DNA of 64,000 bases from the NCBI GenBank assembly GCA_015501585.1, contig JADNRY010000201.1:48163-112162 (forward strand), written 5' to 3'. The notes beneath the pieces were generated by a model, which saw only the letters and a program-made list of their open reading frames with translations, made no database searches and had not been told where the DNA came from. Position numbers and translations under genes: made by a program. The stretch comes from Rhodocollybia butyracea (taxonomy: Eukaryota; Basidiomycota; Agaricomycetes; Agaricales; Omphalotaceae). Below are positions 44,292 through 53,867 of the stretch, piece after piece; positions within the stretch are counted from its first letter, which is position 1, and every line of letters begins with the position of its first letter.

Positions 44292-45460
44292 GAGGTATTG
44301 GTCGATCCGTCCCACTCAGATGCCCATCAAACCCTGAAAGCACATCAAAGTCACGGTAAAGGCGCTGAATCCGGGCAGGTTCTCGGTCTGAGCCTCTGTT
44401 TCTAGCCATGTCCATCACCGGGCGCTTTGGACAAATGCAGCATCAGCCCACCCCAAATTCAATATTTCAGACTTGTAAGTACCGCAGTAGGTCACAATGG
44501 AGTATTTTGTGGTGTGCATAAGCGTGCATATTTTGCACTTCCTCATATCTGCCCCTCAGCTCAACCTCAGCTGATAAAAATCAAGTTGTTTAAGTTTCAA
44601 TAGTAATATATCAAACATTCAGGGAACTTGCTACAATTATTGCAGAAAAATCAAGAAGATTCAAAAGCCTAACCTGAGCGTATTTTTGTTTCTGTGACTT
44701 GGCTGTTTACACTCAACTACTATGGGTGGCAGGGAAGTGCTCACGGCTAGGAAGTGCAACTTTTTTTAAAACACTAGAAAATATGGGTTCCCGCTAACCT
44801 AGAGATTCTGTGATTTTTTGTAACATTGTTTAGGTACTCTACAATGATTCTGTCTACTCAGATTGGCCATTTTATGAAAAACACTTGAATCGCAAGCAGA
44901 ACGTTCAGAACATCGAGTGTGACTTCTGCATCAATTGCCAGGAACATGTAGAATGTCTATTGAGACCGTTGAGATGAGTTCAAAAAGTTTTTCACAATGC
45001 TAATAACAGCTTAAATTCAAATTCCTATAAGTATCCGTGCAGTATTCGCGAAACAAGAAGCAAAATAGCGAGTAAAAGGCTGCAAAAACCGGCAAAAATT
45101 TTGGCCGCTAAGCGCCCAGTTGCACTTCCCAATTTTGCTCGGACATTGCCCGACGCATGCAATTAAACCTTTAAAAATACAGGAAATTCAGGATAAGGGT
45201 TTTTACCTATTGTAAATCGATCTATATTCTCAGATATGCGAAATTTTTGGCTGGCGTAAACTTATTGACAATTTATCAAAAAATTGCACTTCCCTGCCAC
45301 CCATAGTATATACTGTTCATCGTTCATCACTTGCGAGAGTGTCTTGTTCAATACAAAACATGCTACCGAAATTTACTGACAGGCCGGTCATTCCATTGTC
45401 ACTTTTGGTCTCTCGCAAGGATAACATAAGGATCGAGTGGGACGGATCGAACCCGTACTC
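44292..45460. mobile_element. MULE-like non-autonomous DNA transposon
   Basis: 1,169 bp with 26-bp terminal inverted repeats: the left starts GAGGTATTGG, the right (inverted) starts GAGTACGGGT, and both continue TCGATCCGTCCCACTC. Flanking duplications of 9-10 bp fit the Mutator superfamily. The paralogous unit at 49,795-49,830 shows the same flank with no insert (CTCCGAATACTG directly followed by CTCTACTTACCTCAG), which proves insertion after unit duplication or loss of the element there. No transposase gene is present. A second element is nested inside it. Confidence 0.88.
44723..45303. mobile_element. TA-flanked MITE nested in the MULE-like element
   Basis: 581 bp with terminal inverted repeats TGGGTGGCAGGGAAGTGC / GCACTTCCCTGCCACCCA and TA on each side (44721-44722, 45304-45305), the target preference of Tc1/mariner-type elements. 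Subterminal GGAAGTGCAA / TTGCACTTCC repeats recur just inside both ends. No coding capacity. Confidence 0.85.
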
Positions 45461-45588
45461 CCGAATACTGTTCTACTTACCTCAGTGTCAGAATTTTGGA
45501 TGTCCTACAAGGACGGCACATACATTTTGCCGTGCAGCGGATGAGGCTCAATATGCATAATGCCTTTACCTCCAAGGGGGTCCGAGGC

Positions 45589-45844
45589 TCAGAAAAAATA
45601 GACACGTACCTTCATTAATATTCCCATTGATTGCCATTTAACGGCCCCACAACTAATGGTGTTGGTGAGTTTTGGGTGAGTTCTTGCTCTGAGTAAGAAG
45701 TGAAAGTGAGACCCTACCAGTTGCGGCGTCAATTCGAATGAGCTTTTTCGCGACATGGGAGACGATACAAGTTGACATGTTGCGAGTGGTAGCGCATTTG
45801 CAAGAGTGAAGAACATGATTGTTGGTACACCGTAGATCAAGCAA
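45589..45844 (-). CDS. Possible exon(s) downstream of the unknown gene
   Basis: An open frame with a hydrophobic stretch (YGVPTIMFFTLANALPLATC) follows the unknown gene below on the same strand after a possible intron ending ..ccttttcag near 45,886. It may be the next exon of that gene (a membrane segment) or unrelated. Confidence 0.25.
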
Positions 45845-45944
45845 ATAGCTTGAATAGCATAAGTATATCCTAAATCTCTAGTCTGAAAAGGAACACTTTA
45901 AGACTACCAATTATCTGATAATGCGGCCACAAACCTGAATGCCC

Positions 45945-46339
45945 TCACTCTTGATCCATCATATAGTACCAACGCGGCCAGGTCTTGATCTCGAGTACCT
46001 TTTGAAACTGCTTGACGATTTCAACAGTAAGCTGTTTTGGTCCAGGCCGCCTCGGGTTAGTACCAAGTCGTCCAAAAGAATGCGAAAGATTATCGAATAA
46101 CGATACAACTCTTCCAATGTCGCCATCCCGGGTGGAGTAAACAGTTGCCATTCTTGAGAGTGCCCATGGTAGTTCTTTGGCTCGACATATGAAAGTTGTA
46201 GAGGCGACATCGCAATACGTAGCATGCGCAAACCATTCTGCTGGCATTTCATCGCTGGGATAAAGTTTTTCATAGTATATCTTGCACAATAGACTGCATC
46301 ATCCGGGATTAAGAATCCGAAACACATTCTAGGTGCCAT
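45945..46339 (-). pseudogene. Unknown gene, one-base frame break in an A run
   Basis: The start at 46339 reads MAPRMCFGFLIPDDAVYCAR. At the run of five A near 46,269 the protein-like reading moves frame; six A would keep it open through PSDEMPAEWFAHATYCDVAS, KELPWALSRMATVYSTRDGD and EIVKQFQKVLEIKTWPRWYY to the stop at 45945, about 132 residues. No named domain recognised. A fragment of a second copy lies at 37.83-37.91 kb, so the gene was duplicated at least once in this region. It lies between hydrophobin unit 1 and block U copy 2. Confidence 0.45.
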
Positions 46340-46529
46340 GGCTTAGGAATCTAGAGCAAAAGAGTTTGCGCGTTGAGCGTTCCAATATCACAAGGCTTAC
46401 ACGGGTGCTCGCAAGAGGTCAACGGGGGCCGATCGGCGACAGGACCTGGATCACGCTTTTTGCACATGAGCGCTCCTAGTGACTAGTCACATGATTACAC
46501 TCGTGAGTAATGTTTGCTCAAGCCTCAAA

Positions 46530-47775
46530 CATGACCATTCTGATTCGTGGACTTGAAGAAACACATACAACTGGCACGGGCGGTCGGCATTCGCATGGTC
46601 GCCTCTTTGTGATACTGGAACAGTCGACGAATCTTCCTGGCTTTAGTGTGTAGCGCGCGTAACTTTCGTGTTTTATTCATATCTATGTTTTGACTTACAA
46701 ATGTCTTTTCTTTACAGATGTGGCAGCTGCTGGATATCGGATACTCCACAATTCTCAACGTACTGATCTCATCCGAGCATTCGGCGTCTCGACTCTAACC
46801 GCGTTCAGACGAGTCTATAGCTATCTGGTGGAATTGGCTGCAAAGTACGTGACTGTCTCGAAGCTTTTGCACGAATAGTATACTCAAACATCCTTTTTAG
46901 GTCTATAAGTCAAGAGTCTAAGAAGCATTATAGCCTTCTCCCGTCAGCAGAAGCACCAAACTCGACAAAATGACTTCTGTCATCTGGGACCAACAGCAGA
47001 TACAATGTCACGCGTCACGCGTTATATTGGATATGAGAGGGACTGGAAACCGTAAAGTCGTCGCGCTGGCGTGCGGTGATAGTGAAGCCTAATGTACTCT
47101 TGCATACCAGAGCGGCCGTGTCAAGCGGAGCTGGTGCGTGTAACACACCTCTAGCCAAGGAACATCATACAACATTGACCCTTTTAACCCGTGCCAATGC
47201 TCCGACAAGTTCTAGGCCCCGGTCAATTCGTCTACCCCAATCCTCAGATGCCGCCTCCGCCTAGTTTTCCGCACGCTCGTGTTATTCCCATGCCTGCTCA
47301 GTAATTACCGTCCGTACTGTATGCTCCGCCAGCCCGCACTGGATACCGGGAAGCTGGATGCACGCTCTTCTTCCTCCTCTTCTGACTTATTCTCGTGATA
47401 GGCCACCACGATAATAACGGGCGCCGCCGACTGGTTCTACTCCTGGCGGTCCTCCTGATATGGCTTTACTGATTACTGCTTCCCTCCTCGTGCTCAAAAC
47501 GCGATCCCCTCTAAGTCACCGTCAGTAACGAATGTTTCTATATCCATCTCATTTGCTTACAACCGTCATCCTTTGCAGATCGTGTATCCGAACACGGGAG
47601 ACCAACGTACGAAGTTACCCCGTTTATCCCGTGAGACTGGGGGAGGATAAGGGGAACCGTTCCTGTACGTAAAACAACGTTTTTCTGTGTCTGTGGTTCC
47701 GATATTGTCGACTCGCGTTGTTGTTGGCTCTTACTAACCTGTGTAGAAGAACTTATGTCCACTGTTACGAAGAAA
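46530..47775 (+). pseudogene. Block U, copy 2
   Basis: Best-preserved helical part: 46,715-46,876 reads GYRILHNSQRTDLIRAFGVS and then RRVYSYLVELAAKYVTVSKL before a stop. The VVALACGDSE segment (47,055-47,085), the Pro-rich remnant and the 3' landmark (47,665-47,720) follow as in copy 1. Stops and frame changes throughout. It ends directly in the wrecked hydrophobin A2. Confidence 0.45.
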
Positions 47776-47783
47776 TACTATTC

Positions 47784-47973
47784 TGGCCGATCTCGCCAGT
47801 CACAGCGCCCAAAAAGGTGCCAAGGGCACCCGCGAGCAGGCTGGTGAGGGGTTGGATTGAGCTGCAGCGACAGACTGGGTGCTTGGGAGGGTTCACTGCG
47901 AAGAGCGGGGAGTGGGGGTAGTTACGGCAAGAGTAGCGAGAGCGGTGGCAGCAAAGGTGAGTTTAAAGTGCAT
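47784..47973 (-). pseudogene. Hydrophobin A2 remnant
   Basis: The signal-peptide region is recognisable (MHFKLTFAATALATLAVTTP) and is followed by the frame-disrupted variable region, which still matches A1 at DNA level (CACCCGCGAGCAGGCTGGTGAGG). The segment with the first three Cys is deleted, and exons 2 and 3 are replaced by block U sequence. Not functional. Confidence 0.8.
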
Positions 47974-48029
47974 AGTAGTGGTAAGGAGTTCTTGAACGAC
48001 GGCTGTTGGCTGTTCGAGTGGGGAGCTCC

Positions 48030-49140
48030 CACACTTTCGACTAGTTTTTCCCAGCGCAAGCGTTACTCCGGGCGTAGCTCACTCTCTTTCTTTTCGACAT
48101 CATGTAGGTCACAGAATGGCTATGCATACTTGAATTCTAACGAGTTGCGCCTCGGTGGCGCTTTTTGAGGGTACCCTTACTCTTGTGCCTTACTCGCTCT
48201 CTCTCTCTTTCTTTTCGACACTTGTGGGTCACAGATCAACTATCCTTCCTTGAATTCCAACGTATTGTGCCTCACTGGCCCTTTTTGAGGGTACCCTTAT
48301 GTACTCGGAAAGTGTATAGATTCTCGATTCCGTTACGAAGATGTGGCTTGAACATTCGAATAGCAAGTATCTTAAGCGAATAGAAGAACCTCAGGATTTT
48401 CGGGGATCAGGGCAAAGCATGCGTATGTACTCGGAAGGAATTATCCAACCCTATCATTATTAGACACATGTTAAAACTTGAACAGGCTACCACGAGATGG
48501 GTTCGGTCAGGGTAATAATCCACGGGCTTCAGCTGTCTACCTTCTGACGATCGAGGATTCAGACTGCAGCTACGTACTTATTGCCGTTTTCAAAAGTCTG
48601 TGGAAAACGATGACATTGGCCGTTTTTTGCCAAGCATTAAAGGCTTCCGCTTGGTCTTCCAATGTGCGAGCCTTGTACGAGCCTTTACATTGTTCAATCC
48701 TACTTCGAGCCGTAAGGACGGATATTGATTATGACGGAAAGACAGCTCGATGGCCTTGGCATAAAGTGGAAGAAGAAAAGAATACAGGCCCCTCCGGGAC
48801 TGGGGAAGAGATCTAGATATTTTTCCGATCGGCAACAACTTTTCAACGCCAGCTTCGGCCGCGTTTATTATTCGCCGCCGCGACCGAATCGTTACACTGG
48901 CGATTGTGAAAAGAAAAATGTATGACAACAACTTCCGCATTGACAATGTCAAAGCATGCCTTACGAGTACCGATCTTTACGTAATTTCTTATCTTATGCA
49001 CTTCAATATTTCTCCCCAAAATCCATTTTGGGGGTATATTATACTAAAGAAGCTATGCGGGCCCGTTATGAGACAAGATGTAGATTGAGATGGTAGACGA
49101 ATGAGGGACTGAAGACAAATAGTGCTAGATGAATGAATGG
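48030..49140. repeat. Conserved spacer of hydrophobin unit 2
   Basis: Collinear with 42,500-43,640. Overlapping ORFs at 48478-48816 and 48590-48952 are not conserved as proteins in the sister copies, so I do not call genes here. Confidence 0.7.
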
Positions 49141-49204
49141 CTAGGAGTCGAGACAAGTAATGCAACGAAGCAGTGATTGTGCTGGCACAGCTAGACCGCT
49201 ACAC

Positions 49205-49645
49205 TCAGACAGTAACGGGAATACACCCAACGGAGATGAGGCCGCCTGTAGAAGTTCAGTCAGTGAAGCTATTCAAATCACGAATATGGTCTAAATTACC
49301 CGTAGCGTTGTTTTCACAGCAGACAGTTTGAGCGGAGCTATCAAAGCAATGATGAGTATCAAGCATGAGCGGGGATATATATGGCTTACCAAGTGCCACC
49401 TCCAGCAACATTAAGGGGGAGCAAGTCGACCCGACAAGGCCGGTTACAGCGCCGAGGACAATACCAGCGAGCCCAGCGTTCAAGAGGGTCGTGGGGTTGG
49501 CAAGAGCTTGAACAAGATTCTGGGTGTTCTGGCAGCACTGAATGGGACCAGTGGAGCAGGTGCTGGAGGGTCCACCTCGAGGGGTGGGGGTAGCTACGGC
49601 AAGAGTAGCGAGAGCGGCGGCGAAAAAGGTAAGCTTAAACTGCAT
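49205..49645 (-). pseudogene. Hydrophobin B2, one-base deletion
   Basis: Exons at 49390-49645, 49300-49337 and 49205-49245 match B1 and B3, with signal MQFKLTFFAAALATLAVATP and Cys motifs STC, QCC, STC, SAQTVCC and VGC. Total length is 335 nt, one short of a multiple of three. One C is missing between 49414 and 49415 (AACATTAAGGGGG here, AACGTTAACGGGGG in B1), shifting the frame just after the fourth Cys and through both splice junctions. Either a very young pseudogene or a base error. The unit 2 right flank holds the empty site of the MULE-like element. Confidence 0.85.
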
Positions 49646-50049
49646 ATCGAGTAGTGGTGAAAAGTATCTGAAAGGTGGCTGCTGTGTGTTCGAGTGAGGG
49701 ACTCATACCGGTCTTGGGCTAGCTCTTATACTATTTCCAAGTGCCAAGTAATCTTTGTTTATGTTGATTATCTCGTTTCGACATATGTTACGAGGAGGCT
49801 CCGAATACTGCTCTACTTACCTCAGTGTCAGATTTTTGGATGTCATACAAGAATGAGGCTCAATATACATAATGCTTTCATCTCATTCCGAAAGCTACGT
49901 CTTCGAATATCCGAGTCAGGGTTAGAGAAGTCACTCTGGTGCCTGTTAGTCGTATCTGTCCTTTGCGGCGCTGCACTGATGCCGTAGTAGCCTCGTTAAA
50001 TCTGTCTCCGCTCCTCAGCGCCGACTGAGATTGTGCACCCAGACTGGCT

Positions 50050-50330
50050 ATCTATGCCGACTTGCTCGCCCGGGGCTCGTAGACTGACTACGTTGGGTTG
50101 TTTATGTCGAGTATATTACCCGAACACGGTAGACCAGCATACAACGGTACGCGTTATCTCGTGAGACTTGGAGAGGATAAGGGGGTATCGTTCCTGTATA
50201 CTAAATGAAAGAGCGTTGTTCTGTGTCTGTAGTTCCGATATTGTTGACTCGCGCTATTGTTTTTGGTTCTTACTAACTCATGGCGAAGCACTTATCTTCA
50301 CCGTTGCGAAAAAATATTCATTCTAATTCG
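50050..50330 (+). pseudogene. Block U, copy 3 (3' part only)
   Basis: Only the last part remains: a GAACACGG-x-AGACCAGCATAC-like segment, GTATCGTTCCTGTA and GTTCCGATATTGTTGACTCGCG, then the same 3' flank as copies 1 and 2. Confidence 0.5.
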
Positions 50331-50416
50331 ACCTAAAAGCCAAACTACAGAATGAGATGTTTGATATGCATAGACAACCAATCTTCAGCTGCAGAGTTTC
50401 GCTGGTCAGAGCCAAG

Positions 50417-50854
50417 CTAAGATGTGCGAGTGGTTGCCGGAAATAGCAGTAAGTACCTGGATGCGACGCCCTCAGACAGAGAGTGACGGGAGCACGCCTC
50501 AAGCACTGTGAGGATAAAGTTTGACATTGCCCAGGGCGATGCTAAGGAGCCCCTGACAGACTGGGCGCTTTTGCAGCACTGAACAGTGAATGGAACCCGT
50601 GGTGCAGCAGGGACTGGAGGGCTCAGTGGGAGCAAGTAAGCCCGATAAGGCAAACTACCTCGCCAAGGACGATGCCAAAGAGCACAGGGAGCAGGCTGGC
50701 GAGGAGGTTGAATTGAGCTGTAGCGACGGACTGGGTGCTCTGGCAGAACCGAATGGAACCCGTGGAGCAGGTGCTGGAGGTCTCATTGGACGAGCGGGGT
50801 GGCTACCGCAAGAATAGCGAGAGCGGCGGCAACAAAGGTGAGTTTGAACCGCAT
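50417..50854 (-). pseudogene. Hydrophobin A3, internally duplicated wreck
   Basis: Start MRFKLTFVAAALAILAVATP at 50854, then a stop. The middle of the gene is present twice in tandem (about 50,540-50,620 and 50,640-50,790): both copies contain GACTGGG-GCTCTGGCAG- or TTTTGCAG-like segments and the GGAACCCGTGG-GCAG block. Exons 2 and 3 are reduced to fragments. The rearrangement suggests unequal recombination between hydrophobin copies. Confidence 0.75.
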
Positions 50855-50899
50855 AGTGAGTCGTGGTGAGTACTTGAACGACGGCTGCTAGTTGTTCGA

Positions 50900-51880
50900 G
50901 TGGGGTCCTGTGGAGCTCCCACAACTTTAGACTAGTTGTCCCCCCAGGCGCTCGTAGGTTCATTTGTTTGTTTTAATTTTGCTCACTCTCTTTCGTTTAG
51001 ACACTATGTAGGTCACAGAAATGACTGCACTCTTGAATTTAAACGTGTGGTGCATCAGTGGTAGTCTCGTTCCCAGCCGTATCCAGTACTTAATTGGACC
51101 GTGGTCCGCGAGTTTTTGCAGAACTCGTATGTTACAACGAAACTACCTCGATGGCACTTTTTGTCGCGCAGGAATTCGGGTATGATATTAGTATCCTTAC
51201 TCGGAAAGTGTGCAGACTTTCCATTCCGTCTCAGAGATGTGGCTTGAACATTCGAATAGTAGTATTGATAGATGAAGCGAATAGAAGAACTTCAGAATTT
51301 TACAGGATCGGCTGGGCAAGGCATGTATATGTACGAAGGAATTATCTAACCCTATCAATAGTAGACACATATGATATATACGAACCATTATGTACATTTT
51401 TCAATCCTACTTTGGGCTGTAGATTGATTATGACAAAAACAGTTCGACGGCCTTGGCATATATATCAAAGAAGAAAAGAATACAGATCCCACCGAAACTG
51501 AAGAAGAGAGTTTTCCACAACAACAGTTGTCTATACCAGCTTCGGCCGGGTTTAGTATTGCCCCCTGCGACCGAATCGTTACACTGGCAGTTGGGGAAGG
51601 AAGTGAATTACTCGGCATGGTCCAAGATCTGAACGCCGGGGAAAGAAAGATATATGACATAAAATTTCAGCGTCGGCGAAGTCAAAGCATACCTCACGAA
51701 CGGTGACCCTGATATAATTGCTTATCTTACGAACTTCAATATTTCTCTGCAAAATTGATTTCCCGGGTGTATTGTATTAAAGAAGCCATGCAAGCCCGTT
51801 ACGAGACAAGATATAAATTGTGATAGTGGACGAATGAGTGGCTAAAGACAAGTAGTGCTGGACGAATGAATGACTAGAGT
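50900..51880. repeat. Conserved spacer of hydrophobin unit 3
   Basis: Shorter, more diverged version of the spacers at 42.5 and 48.0 kb. It has a unique insertion of about 45 bp at 51,593-51,642 (short interspersed motif), absent at the matching points near 43,377 and 48,905. Confidence 0.7.
51593..51642 (+). repeat. Short interspersed motif, copy 3 (with two empty sites)
   Basis: GGAAGGAAGTG-AATTACTCGGCATGGTCCAA-GATCTGAACGCCGGGG inserted between sequences that are adjacent in units 1 and 2 (CACTGGCGATTGTG-AAAAGAAAAATG). Its full length is therefore about 45-50 bp. Confidence 0.7.
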
Positions 51881-51939
51881 CGAGACAAGTAACGCAACAA
51901 AGCAGTGAGGATGCTGACACAGCTAGTAGACCACTATAC

Positions 51940-52385
51940 TCAGAGAGTAACGGGAAGACACCCAACGGAGATGAGGCCACCTACGAAATTTCAGTCAGTG
52001 AAACAGTATTCAAATCATAAAGATGTTCTAAATTACCCTTAGCGTTGTTTTCACAGCAGACAGTTTGAGCGGAGCTACAAAGACGCGATAATGAGTATCA
52101 AGCACAAACGGGGATGTGTGTGGCCTACCAGGTGCCACCTCCAGCAACGTTAACGCCAGAGCAACTCAACCCGACAAGGCCGGTTACATCTTTGAGGACG
52201 ATGCCGACGAGCCCAGCAATCAGGCCGGTGAGGAGGTCACTTTGGGCCGCAGCGGCAGTCTGGGTGCTCTGGCAGCACTGGATAGGACCAGTGGAGCAGG
52301 TGGTGGAGGGTCCACCTCGAGGGGTGGGGGTAGCTACGGCAAGAGTAGCGAGAGCGGCGGCGACAAAGGTAAGCTTAAACTGCAT
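51940..52385 (-). CDS. Class I hydrophobin (B3)
   Basis: Exons 52129-52385, 52037-52074 and 51940-51980 give 111 aa. Signal MQFKLTFVAAALATLAVATP, then TTC, QCC, SC, GTCSAQTVCC and VGC, all eight Cys in place. Variable loop SDLLTGLIAGLVGIVLKDVT. Splice sites and codon phases equal those of A1 and B1. It is the only undamaged member of unit 3 and, like the others, should be secreted and form amphipathic surface films. Near identity of signal and exon 2 across copies points to recent duplication or gene conversion, while the loop has diverged. Confidence 0.93.
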
Positions 52386-53867
52386 ATTGAGTAGTGGTAG
52401 TGGTGAAAAGTGTCTGAACGATGGCTGCTGTGTGCTCGAATGATGGACTCCTACCGGTCTTGAGTTACTTCTTATACTGTTTCCCAAGTGCCAAGCAACC
52501 CTTGTTTACGTTGACCTCTCTCCTTCCGACATATGTTACGAGGAAGCTCAGAACTCCTGTTCCGTACTTACCTCAGTGTCAAAATTCTGGATGTCGTTCA
52601 AGAATGAGGCTTAATATACAAACTTAATGTTTTTACCTCATTTCATAAGCTACTACTATGTCTTCGAACATCGGAGTTAGAGAAGTCACTTGTATAGGCC
52701 TTTTAGTCGCACCTGCCTCGTGCGGCGCCGCACAGATGCCATAGTAGCCTCGTTCAATCTTTCTTAACTCCTCAACGTTGAGGCCGCCGACTGAGATTGT
52801 GGCACACCCGCACTAGCTATCAATCAATACCGACTTGCTCATCCGAGTGAAAGGCTGTCGTTCAGTCCCAACAGAACACTAACAAACAGAAGCACACATT
52901 GACAGGACCACGTTATATTCTAGAGGCGAAGCTAGGCTTCAGGCAACAGGAGAATACGCGATGGTAATAGTCGTTATACGGGGTTATCTGGGATGGTGGT
53001 CTAATGTACGAATCGAAGTATATACGGACAGTGGCAGTGCGAGAGCACGTGTGAGTATGCGCCATACTTACACCGAGGCTCGCAGACTGACTACGTTGGG
53101 TTGTGGATGTCGGGTATGAAGCAGTCGAGAATGTGAGTATAGATACTGATACAAACTGTGGGATGCATTAAATATTTGCGTTACGGGCTTATGGGGATGT
53201 GAACTGCGTTGTTGAGGGTGCGTTGCGCGGATGCCCCGATTTGTACTTTGGAATGACAGATGTGAAGTAGTTTTTTCGGCTACAACCCTCAGTCTTCCAC
53301 ATTTCGAGGTGGTCTCCTCTAAGCAGACTCGCTATACACTGACAATCAACTGACAATCAACTGACACTACGTACTTACGTGTGTATATACTACTACTAAT
53401 ACAAAAAATATAGACTTTCGAGGACATCCCCAGATCGGAGGAAGGATATCACACTATTCAGCCGGATGCCCATGCTGAGCTTCGGAAAGTAGCTTTGTCG
53501 ACCTCAGCAGGCAGGATATGGATAACTCAGAAGATAAATACTGGATAGAACGTTTGGGGCGAACAGGCGCCTTTGTAACGCCCGTGCAAATTTTATTCCG
53601 GCCCGCCGGGCCTCGATCACACTACTTCAACTTGAACTCATCGCTCAAGCTCAAGCTTTGATACGCATTGGGTCATTTCGGGTTCAAGTACATCTTTGAT
53701 GTTGGAATTAAATCTCAGCTCTCAATGGTCAACACTTGATCGACGTCTAACTCAACTTGAAGTTGTAGAAATAAATGTTACTAAACACGTCTCATCCCAG
53801 CCTCGTGGTTCACAGCTTTGCTTGAGGCTTTTTCTGCTGGTTTCTCCACCGTTCCCCACCTCGTAGC
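52386..53867. other. Flank of unit 3 and intergenic sequence
   Basis: 52,500-52,680 repeats the hydrophobin 5' flank seen at 49,740-49,890. 53,080-53,175 resembles 57,930-58,030. 53,290-53,390 resembles 62,735-62,800. 53,620-53,760 is rich in CAAG/CTCAAG. No gene recognised. Confidence 0.5.

Noticed and set aside
45435..45470. GGGTTCGATCC on the minus strand, resembling a tRNA B box
   Set aside because: It lies in the terminal inverted repeat of the MULE-like element; the left end carries the related TCGATCC sequence and no cloverleaf forms.
48478..48952. Long ORFs on both strands in the hydrophobin spacer
   Set aside because: The same DNA in the two sister spacers does not keep either reading frame, so they are chance frames in a conserved non-coding spacer.
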